Positions 15,190 through 21,287 of a stretch of 21,287 nt of DNA are shown piece by piece. The notes beneath the pieces were generated by a model, which had not been told where the DNA came from, made no database searches, and was given only the letters and a program-made list of their open reading frames with translations. Source of the stretch: a virus; the IMG/VR virus record IMGVR_UViG_3300034104_002403, positions 1 through 21,287 of that record; one strand, given 5' to 3'. Every line of letters begins with the position of its first letter. Position 1 is the first letter of the stretch. A program made the position numbers and the translations under genes.

Positions 15190-16239
15190 TTATTCTACGT
15201 CAATTTTTCTAGTGGGACTATATGTTGCACTGTTATTAAAAAATAGGGTTTCTTCACTAAACCCAAAATCGTCCCCAGGAACTATTTGAGAATTGTCGTA
15301 AGAAGATAAAATATTAATAATTGCTCCTTGACTATGCTCAGATTGAGAGGTATTATCATATCCTCTATTAACAATTATGGTATTTTCTGATTTTGATTTA
15401 ACGTACATAATCTCATTATCAATTATAATTCTATCTCCAATAGAAATTGTAGATGCATTATTAACATTCACAGATTGTTCTAAGGTATTTAAATTTTCTT
15501 GCAACGTAGCAGAAGAGTCAGAATCATAATCTTTCATTGCAGTTGGAGTAACTGTATACCTTATCTCCCTCTTTGAAGTATTAATATTTGTATTTGAATG
15601 ATAATCAATCTGAACCTTACGAATAAGACCTTCTGGATCGTTTGCAATTGGTCCAAACATAAAGGATTTTGCAGTAAATTGCAAAGTATAAATCAAAGCT
15701 CTTCTTGTGGTTAAATCTCCTTCATAGTCGTCTTGTATATTAATTCCGTCTAAAACAATAGCAATATCTTTTTTTTCTCCAATAGAGTCTATTAAATCAA
15801 CTGTCAATGCAAATGAAGGTTGAAAAAATGGCAATATTTGCTCTATTATTTGAAGCATATCGTCATTTAACTTGGTTAAAATATTTAATTCAAATTTTAA
15901 ATTATAAGGAACCGGCATGTATACTTTTCTAATCTTATCATTACTTCCAACGGCAGAAAATGTTTGAGTTACTGTACTTTTTCTGGAAGGATCATATTCA
16001 ATGCCATTTAACTCAAATGACATTCTAGGTAAAGTAATTTGAATCGGTTTATTTAAATTTGGTTGTTGCTCTATCCTAGCTAAGAATTTTTGCATAGGAC
16101 CATATGCCAAAGGAACTCTTAGTTCGCTAATAACATCAGAATCTGAATCTGTGTGTTTTATATAAATTTGATTAAAAAGTGTTCCAAAAGAAACAACTGT
16201 TTTGCGAATAATTTCGTGATAAAAATAAGTTCCTAACAT
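15190..16239 (-). CDS. 15: Tail sheath stabiliser and completion protein gp15
   Basis: The start is placed at ATG 16239-16237, which overlaps the gp14 stop (TGATG); the upstream in-frame TTG is less likely. This gives 349 residues, longer than T4 gp15 (272 aa). MLGTYFYHEIIRKTVVSFG and LFNQIYIKH match the gp15 N-terminus. MLQIIEQILPFFQPSF and DIAIVLDGINIQDDYEGD with DPEGLIRKVQIDYHSNTN are close to the T4 sequence pattern (VEQILPYFQP, DAEGLIRT.YTDFHAN). gp15 caps the tail after tube and sheath growth and joins the tail to the neck. The extra C-terminal domain (about 240-320) has DRIIIDNEIMYVKSKSE and INRG-like beta sequence that is probably an added small beta domain. Confidence 0.94.
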   Translation of the reverse strand: MLGTYFYHEIIRKTVVSFGTLFNQIYIKHTDSDSDVISELRVPLAYGPMQKFLARIEQQPNLNKPIQITLPRMSFELNGIEYDPSRKSTVTQTFSAVGSNDKIRKVYMPVPYNLKFELNILTKLNDDMLQIIEQILPFFQPSFALTVDLIDSIGEKKDIAIVLDGINIQDDYEGDLTTRRALIYTLQFTAKSFMFGPIANDPEGLIRKVQIDYHSNTNINTSKREIRYTVTPTAMKDYDSDSSATLQENLNTLEQSVNVNNASTISIGDRIIIDNEIMYVKSKSENTIIVNRGYDNTSQSEHSQGAIINILSSYDNSQIVPGDDFGFSEETLFFNNSATYSPTRKIDVE

Positions 16240-17630
16240 CAATAACTACCAAATGGATTTGATTGTGAAAAGTCTAATATGAGATCTGCTTCTTCTTCAA
16301 TCTCATCATTTTGACTATATTTATCATATATATCTCTCTTATCATATGTATCAATTGAATACGTTGCAGATGAGGCAGTTCCAACAACTAGTTCACATGG
16401 AATAAATTTCCCATCTGTAACTGAAATTTTTAATTCACCTGTAACTATATCCCAAGATTTAACTCGCCCTTTTGCACCAGAAGTAGATCCAATAACTATT
16501 TCATTAAATCTATATGTTCCAATTCCACTAATTATTGGTGGATTTGCAACAGTGACTGTTGGTGCTTGTGAATATCCAATTCCTGGATTGGATATTTTTA
16601 TTGAAGAAAGATCATTAGTTAAATTATTAATTATTGAAACTGCGGTTGCAGTTATTCCATAACCAACTCCGTCTAAAGGAGTTGACAAAGTAACTATAGG
16701 ATTGCAAGGATAACCATCTCCAGGGTCAGTAACAAAGATTGAAGTAATTCCACTTCTAGATGTTTCTATTGAACAAGTTGCAGCGGCTCCAGATCCACCA
16801 CCTTCTGAAATTTTTATAGAAGGTGCTATTGTATATCCATATCCAGATCTTGTTAAAAGTATTTTTTCTAAAGAAGTTACACCACCTACAGTGGTTAAAA
16901 TACCAACTCCAATAGCAGTTCCACCACTGACTGGTGAAGGTGAAAACGTTATTGTTGGTGTATAAGTAAATCCGCTTCCGTCATTGTTGAGAAATATTTC
17001 TCTAACATAACCAGTTCCAATCGTCGCAGAAGCTGTTGCAGTTTTGCCAATACCTATTAAATTTAATGTTGTAATAGAACCTTCGGAGAGATCATCAACC
17101 TCTTCAATGGTAGTATCAAGAACTTCATCCTCATATTCAAATAATTCACACTTCAATTCATAGACATAATTTTTTCCTAATTGATAAAAAGGTTGTTCAT
17201 GCTCTACAAATTTAACTTCAAACAACCTTTTACCTAATGGAAAATAAATTAGATCTCCCTCTTTTGGTCTGTGTGCAACTTCTTCTGGAATTTCATTATC
17301 GACTTCTGCTATTAAAAATGGTGCAATAAAGTTTTCAAAAACTTCTTTGGAAATTACAAGAGATACCTCGTCTCTCAGTGACATTCCAAATTTAGTCATG
17401 ATATCTCCTGCTCCACCATATCCCTCATAATTATTAACATAAGCTTCTATTAAAAAACTATCGTCAAATTTAGAAGACGTAATTTCTCTGAGTATGTTAT
17501 CTCTCTTTACAAATTTTCTAGGTATGTAAGTTACTTCAACACCATAAATCTTTAATTGTTCATTTATTAAGTTTTGAACTAATCTTTGTTCAGATTTAGA
17601 ACCTTGTATAAAAAATGGATTTAATGCCAT
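16239..17630 (-). CDS. 14: Neck protein gp14 with beta-repeat insertion
   Basis: A 463-residue neck protein; T4 gp14 is 256 aa. Together with gp13 it forms the head-tail connector that seals the filled head and receives the tail. The N-terminal gp14 core is residues 1-170: NPFFIQGSKSEQRLVQNLIN, then EVTYIPRKFVKRDNILRE, then GDLIYFPLGKRLFEVKFVE. Residues about 185-370 are an insertion with four diverged repeats about 43 residues apart, each with a G.GY...P.....S pattern (near 219, 263, 304 and 351). The conserved part resumes about 370 and ends with DLILDFSQSNPFGSY. The ATG overlaps the gp13 stop by one base (TAATG), and its own stop overlaps gp15 (TGATG). Confidence 0.93.
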   Translation of the reverse strand: MALNPFFIQGSKSEQRLVQNLINEQLKIYGVEVTYIPRKFVKRDNILREITSSKFDDSFLIEAYVNNYEGYGGAGDIMTKFGMSLRDEVSLVISKEVFENFIAPFLIAEVDNEIPEEVAHRPKEGDLIYFPLGKRLFEVKFVEHEQPFYQLGKNYVYELKCELFEYEDEVLDTTIEEVDDLSEGSITTLNLIGIGKTATASATIGTGYVREIFLNNDGSGFTYTPTITFSPSPVSGGTAIGVGILTTVGGVTSLEKILLTRSGYGYTIAPSIKISEGGGSGAAATCSIETSRSGITSIFVTDPGDGYPCNPIVTLSTPLDGVGYGITATAVSIINNLTNDLSSIKISNPGIGYSQAPTVTVANPPIISGIGTYRFNEIVIGSTSGAKGRVKSWDIVTGELKISVTDGKFIPCELVVGTASSATYSIDTYDKRDIYDKYSQNDEIEEEADLILDFSQSNPFGSY

Positions 17631-18475
17631 TATCCTATAAAATCAAGAGCAGGTATTTCATATTCTAATGTCATTCTAGATTTAATATCTTCTAATTCTC
17701 TTTCTGCGTCTTCGTATATTTCTCTACCATTAAGTTCAATTCCACCTGGAAGTTTAACTCCCCTAAACTTAATTAAATTCTGTCCCCATTGTTTTTTAAT
17801 AAGAGAGGTTAAATATTTCTTTAAAAAACTATCATTATATACTTTGGTAAAATCATTGGGGTCCAAGACTCTATAGCAATCTATAACCAAATAGGTATCT
17901 TTTTTCTGAGCTCCCCAATCAATGTCCAAATATAATCTATTTTGTCTTTTATTAAATCTTATTTGCTTATCTGTTTTGAGTAAAAAATCAATATCTTCAA
18001 GATATGATTTAACCATAGCATATTGTAAAAGTTCAACAGAATTAAAATAATATAAATCATTTAAAAATAACTGATATTTAATACTAAACATTCCACCAGA
18101 AATATCACTAGTATCAAATTTAAAAACTTTTTCTATTCCTATTACAGAATCGGGAACTTGAATAAAGTTAGAACTTTCATAAAAATTAAAGGAAGTAGCA
18201 ACACCATTTATATTAGTTGTTGCTGTTGTTGTAGTTATACCAACACCAGATCCATTTGATATAGATCCTTTACCTCTAGTAATATCCTCTTCCGTAATTT
18301 TATATTTTAAATACATCTTTTCGACACCATCAAAATGACGCTCATTAAAATATTGTAGTGCGTCATCGACAAGATCATCTATTTGATCATCATCTACATT
18401 TATTTCCAATACTGGAGCACCTAAACGTCTAAGGCAATAATCAATTAATTCTTGTCTACTTGATGGTTTTGCCAT
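17630..18475 (-). CDS. 13: Neck protein gp13
   Basis: A 281-residue neck/connector protein, near T4 gp13 in length (309 aa). The N-terminus MAKPSSRQELIDYCLRRLG, APVLEINVDDDQIDDLV and ALQYFNERHFDGVEKMYLKY is the signature of marine gp13. The central part has an inserted Gly/Thr-rich loop (GSGVGITTTTATTN). The later helical half includes VELLQYAMVKSYLEDIDFLL and FLKKYLTSLIKKQWGQNLIK, with GGIELNGREIYEDAERELED near the end. It works with gp14 to close the portal after packaging. It begins 38 bases after the 50-aa gene and is the first of four tightly coupled neck and packaging genes. Confidence 0.95.
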   Translation of the reverse strand: MAKPSSRQELIDYCLRRLGAPVLEINVDDDQIDDLVDDALQYFNERHFDGVEKMYLKYKITEEDITRGKGSISNGSGVGITTTTATTNINGVATSFNFYESSNFIQVPDSVIGIEKVFKFDTSDISGGMFSIKYQLFLNDLYYFNSVELLQYAMVKSYLEDIDFLLKTDKQIRFNKRQNRLYLDIDWGAQKKDTYLVIDCYRVLDPNDFTKVYNDSFLKKYLTSLIKKQWGQNLIKFRGVKLPGGIELNGREIYEDAERELEDIKSRMTLEYEIPALDFIG

Positions 18476-18513
18476 TAATACAACCTATATCGTTTATATT
18501 GGTTTAACTATTA

Positions 18514-18666
18514 CTATTTTTTTTCTTCTAATAGTTTTTTTAAATTTTCTAATTCTTTAGTTGCTAATAGTAACTTTGCTTCTAAAATAATATTTTCATT
18601 AATCAAAGAAGAAATCTTTTGATTGTAAATAGAAACTAAAGAACTAACATCAATTTCACTCGACAT
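18514..18666 (-). CDS. Small coiled-coil protein (50 aa)
   Basis: ATG at 18666-18664 and TAG at 18516-18514 give 50 residues. MSSEIDVSSLVSIYNQKISS is followed by a Leu-rich amphipathic helix (ILEAKLLLATKELENLKKLL) ending in EEKK, a short parallel coiled coil. AGAGGT lies about 9 bases before the ATG, and a perfect late box is 39 bases upstream, supporting expression. Function is unknown. The gene is placed between small late genes and gp13, where marine T4-like phages often carry short helical proteins. Confidence 0.82.
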   Translation of the reverse strand: MSSEIDVSSLVSIYNQKISSLINENIILEAKLLLATKELENLKKLLEEKK

Positions 18667-18705
18667 AAATTAAAAACCTCTAATAATTTATTAATATCTA
18701 AAATA

Positions 18706-18713
18706 TATTTATA
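18706..18713 (-). promoter_or_regulatory. T4-type late promoter for the neck/packaging block
   Basis: A perfect TATAAATA on the minus strand overlaps the stop codon of the 58-aa gene (the TAA is part of the box) and lies 39 bases upstream of the 50-aa gene. It should drive the 50-aa gene and then gp13, gp14, gp15 and gp16. Confidence 0.78.
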
Positions 18714-18885
18714 CCTCTAACATTCCTAAAGAAGAAATTACTTCTTGTTGTTTAAGATAAAGTTTGCAATATAACTTTGCAAAATTTTTAAGATCATTTA
18801 AATCTAATTCATCTATCATTCTAACTTGTTTTTCATACTCAAAAAGTTTATCAATACTTTCAAGTTTTATTTCTTCTGGATTCAT
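18709..18885 (-). CDS. Small helical protein (58 aa)
   Basis: ATG at 18885-18883 and TAA at 18711-18709 give 58 residues. The sequence is helical and charged: MNPEEIKLESIDKLFEYEKQ, then NDLKNFAKLYCKLYLKQQEV. Such a 'ESIDKLFEYEK...LK.FAKLY.KLYLKQQE' protein is familiar to me from marine T4-like phages, without known function. AGAGGA is about 8 bases upstream of the ATG. The start lies inside the end of the 70-aa gene (26-base overlap, different frame), so it is likely translated by reinitiation. Its 3' end contains a late promoter box. Confidence 0.82.
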   Translation of the reverse strand: MNPEEIKLESIDKLFEYEKQVRMIDELDLNDLKNFAKLYCKLYLKQQEVISSLGMLEV

Positions 18886-19072
18886 TGATAAATTCCTCTA
18901 ATAAAGATTTTAAATAGTTTACATCGTCTTTTAATTTTTTTATGTCTTCCTTTTGACTTTTTCTTTCATTTTTTGTTTTAATGTATTGTTCATACTCAAA
19001 ATTATCACAGTTTATAATTGCACCAGTATTTTCATCGCGGAATAAATTTTTATGTCCTTCTATTTGTAACAT
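18860..19072 (-). CDS. Small coiled-coil protein (70 aa)
   Basis: The start is placed at ATG 19072-19070, 5 bases past the stop of the large structural gene; the in-frame TTG three codons earlier overlaps that stop and is less likely. It gives 70 residues. The N-terminal part (MLQIEGHKNLFRDENTGAII, NCDNFEYEQYIK) looks like a small folded tip. The remainder (KSQKEDIKKLKDDVNYLKSL) is a coiled coil with heptad Leu/Val positions. This 'IEGH.NL.RD...GAI.N' start is common in marine T4-like phages. Function is unknown; a structural or assembly role is inferred from its place in the late block. Confidence 0.85.
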   Translation of the reverse strand: MLQIEGHKNLFRDENTGAIINCDNFEYEQYIKTKNERKSQKEDIKKLKDDVNYLKSLLEEFINESRRNKT

Positions 19073-19077
19073 AATAA

Positions 19078-21287
19078 TCAAACTAATGCAATTGCTCTAA
19101 TATCTGCAAATCTTGGAGTATCAGATTCATTTGTACCACTCGCAACTATTTTAATTGAAAACGCATTAAATTCTTCTAAATCATTAGCAGTAAATTGATA
19201 CTCTAAGAATTCATCAGAAACACTTGGTCTAACAAACATATCAGATAATCCGTCATTTAGAGATTGATTTACAACTTCATCTCCAATACCATCAACATTG
19301 GTATCTATCAAATTATTATACCCTGGGAACAATCTGTAAGATTGATCTATTTGATCAGAATCTGATTTAAACAATCTGTAAAGCACTCTAAAGTCACTAC
19401 TTGAACTTCTATAAGCACTTAATATTACTTTTAAAGATGTCGCTGGTTTTTTCAAAGATATCTTCTTTGAAACATATGCAAATTGATGTGGATCAAATGT
19501 AATATCGTGTGTTGTAGAATCTGAAGCATAATTTTTAACCGGACTATTAATTCTATTTCTCAAAAGAACAAATGTTGAAGATTCGGAGGTATCTATTACG
19601 GGAGAAACATTAGGTGAAGTAGTTTCTAATCTAATGCCTAAAGTTAGAGATTTGCTATTTAAGAAAGAAGAACTTGAAAGTCTATTAACTTCATTCACTC
19701 TTGAGCATATCATTCTAGGAGAAGATAATTTATTTACTCTATTTAATTCAATACTTTCAAATCCTTGATCCAAGAAGGAAACTTCATTTCCAGAACAACT
19801 TGTTGCAGAAATTGTTCTCAATGTTGCAGAAACATTGGTATTTTCTGGATAAATTACGTTAAAATGTGGAACTATAGAATTAAATTGGTAATTTTGAGTA
19901 GATTGGCAATTAAATCCACCAAATGTTTTTTCTTCTATAAAACTTAATTGAGGTTTATCTGATCTAATAAATTCAATATGATATTTGTCTAAATCTTTAG
20001 AAGATTTCAATAATGAATCTGTTGGCATGTTGTGCTTAGTATTAATTCTAGTAAGAGAAATTCCATTTACCTCATATTTGTAAATTAAGTCATTGACCGC
20101 ATGATCTCTAGTAATAGATTCATTTTCTCCTCTCTTATTGATTACTAAACTATTAACATTTATACCAGTATATGATATTATTTCATTGTTTATTAAAACA
20201 TATCCAGGATTGGATACACTAACATTAGTGCCCTCAAAGTTAACAAAGTTTGCGGTATTTGCAACAGATATTGCTACACTACTTGATGATAAACTGGAAG
20301 TTAATAATATGGGAATAGTGTCTGGAAATACTCCATTAATGACAACAATATTGTTGTCAGAATGCATACCGTGATCATAATGTGTGACTTCAAATACATT
20401 TCCTGTATACAAATTGTTAGGAACGTATGTTTGTTTGCTAACTGTAGTTCCCGATAAAGAAACGTTTGTAGAACCGTTATAGTAAGAAATACTATTACCT
20501 TGAGTAAATTGTTCTCCTTGAACATTAGTCAAATACAAAGTATCAGCATTTATACTAGAAGATATTGTTACTGTTGCACCAGATCCTTTGTTAACTGAAC
20601 TTGTGGTAATTCCAAGAAGATCTCCAGTAACATATCCAGAACCAGTATTTGCAATAGATATTGAGTTTAATTTTGAATCTACAAAAGTTACATTTGCAGT
20701 GGCTCCATTTCCTGATCCTGTTATTGAATATAATGGAACAGACGAAAAAGATCCATTTGAATAACCAATACCAGTATTTGTTGTCGTAACAACACCTATA
20801 TTTCCGCCAATTTTTTCAATATATCCATAAGATGATCCTTCAATAATTTTTGTTCCAACAGAAATTACATTAGTAACATTAGAAGAAGTTATAATTCCTA
20901 CTATAAGTTTTCTTGGTAAAGATCTTATGGGATTTTTTACTAACTTTTGAATATTTGAATCATATCTACCATAAGTAGTCCCGATAGACAAAGTAGGATT
21001 ATGGAAATATACTGTTCCAGAATTGGATACAAATTGTGCTTTATATAATTTAAAAGTCAAATCTTCAGACAAACTTGACAACCATATGGATCCATTCTGT
21101 GGTTTGTAGAGATTTCCTCCAGTATAATTATTTGAATATATCTTTTGCAGAGCAAAAGGTAATAGTGCTGTGTCTACAGTTGGTTTATTCGTTTCTGCAG
21201 TCCAAAGTTTATATTTTGAAGAAGTTGGACAAAGAATTGATAAAGAATACTGTTTATTTGGTTGAAGATATAATGGAGATTTAAACT
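19078..21287 (-). CDS. Large tail/baseplate-like structural protein, 3' part (partial)
   Basis: The frame is open from the TGA at 19080-19078 through the right edge, giving at least 735 residues, with the start outside the window. The apparent TTG start at 21081 is not real: upstream codons continue in frame with sensible phage sequence (QPNKQYSLSILCPTSSKYKL, then TGGNLYKPQNGSIW). That leads into SSLSEDLTFKLYKAQFVSN. I associate the 'LYK.QNGS.W....EDL.FKLY.A.F' signature with marine T4-like baseplate or tail-associated structural proteins. Two or more G.GY repeats (TNTGIGYSNGSF; ISIANTGSGYVTGDLLGI) lie near 20620-20790. The C-terminus (YQFTANDLEEFNAFSIKIVA, RFADIRAIALV) is beta-rich. The exact T4 counterpart is uncertain; a gp10-type or DUF4815-like relation is a guess. 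Confidence 0.93.
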   Translation of the reverse strand, partial: FKSPLYLQPNKQYSLSILCPTSSKYKLWTAETNKPTVDTALLPFALQKIYSNNYTGGNLYKPQNGSIWLSSLSEDLTFKLYKAQFVSNSGTVYFHNPTLSIGTTYGRYDSNIQKLVKNPIRSLPRKLIVGIITSSNVTNVISVGTKIIEGSSYGYIEKIGGNIGVVTTTNTGIGYSNGSFSSVPLYSITGSGNGATANVTFVDSKLNSISIANTGSGYVTGDLLGITTSSVNKGSGATVTISSSINADTLYLTNVQGEQFTQGNSISYYNGSTNVSLSGTTVSKQTYVPNNLYTGNVFEVTHYDHGMHSDNNIVVINGVFPDTIPILLTSSLSSSSVAISVANTANFVNFEGTNVSVSNPGYVLINNEIISYTGINVNSLVINKRGENESITRDHAVNDLIYKYEVNGISLTRINTKHNMPTDSLLKSSKDLDKYHIEFIRSDKPQLSFIEEKTFGGFNCQSTQNYQFNSIVPHFNVIYPENTNVSATLRTISATSCSGNEVSFLDQGFESIELNRVNKLSSPRMICSRVNEVNRLSSSSFLNSKSLTLGIRLETTSPNVSPVIDTSESSTFVLLRNRINSPVKNYASDSTTHDITFDPHQFAYVSKKISLKKPATSLKVILSAYRSSSSDFRVLYRLFKSDSDQIDQSYRLFPGYNNLIDTNVDGIGDEVVNQSLNDGLSDMFVRPSVSDEFLEYQFTANDLEEFNAFSIKIVASGTNESDTPRFADIRAIALV

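Noticed and set aside
1-21287. CRISPR arrays, tRNA genes, insertion sequences, integrase or attachment sites
   Set aside because: Read through on both strands; no direct-repeat/spacer array, cloverleaf-type sequence, transposase or integrase frame was seen.

Overview
The window is part of the late, virion-assembly module of a T4-like myovirus (a large contractile-tailed phage, Straboviridae/Kyanoviridae type). Every supported gene lies on the minus strand, so the operon reads from high to low coordinates. The DNA is AT-rich. The gene order and protein details resemble marine T4-like phages such as cyanophages and related pelagic myoviruses: gp13 and gp14 of marine type, late-promoter-like NATAAATA boxes, tiny conserved marine-phage genes and no gp24 after gp23. 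The host cannot be fixed from this sequence.

Layout in the direction of transcription. (1) 21287-18514: the 3' part of a large tail/baseplate-like structural gene, cut by the window edge, then three small coiled-coil or helical genes (70, 58 and 50 aa). (2) 18475-14754: neck and packaging genes gp13, gp14, gp15 and small terminase gp16, packed end to end. (3) 14748-10934: an insertion between the two terminase genes. It holds a 634-aa Cys/Lys-rich mosaic protein, a 103-aa protein with a capsid-targeting-like N-terminus and a 531-aa virion structural protein. (4) 10928-9051: large terminase gp17 and a small four-cysteine zinc-ribbon protein. (5) 8967-6188: tail sheath gp18 and tail tube gp19. 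(6) 6148-630: portal gp20, a gp67-like core protein, a 91-aa beta-rich protein in the gp68 position, protease gp21, scaffold gp22 and major capsid protein gp23, closed by a strong intrinsic terminator. (7) 554-1: two small genes and the start of a further virion gene that runs off the left edge.

Together these genes build the prohead (gp20 portal, gp67/gp22 core, gp23 shell, gp21 maturation protease), package DNA (gp16/gp17), finish the neck (gp13, gp14, gp15) and assemble the contractile tail (gp18, gp19). TATAAATA or NATAAATA boxes lie just upstream of the 50-aa gene/gp13 block, gp18, gp20, the gp67 block and gp22, often overlapping the previous stop codon. This fits T4-style late transcription driven by a gp55-type sigma factor. 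The parts least explained by T4 knowledge are the terminase-gene insertion, the 634-aa modular protein, the beta-repeat insertion in gp14, and two small proteins whose N-termini resemble T4 internal-protein targeting sequences.
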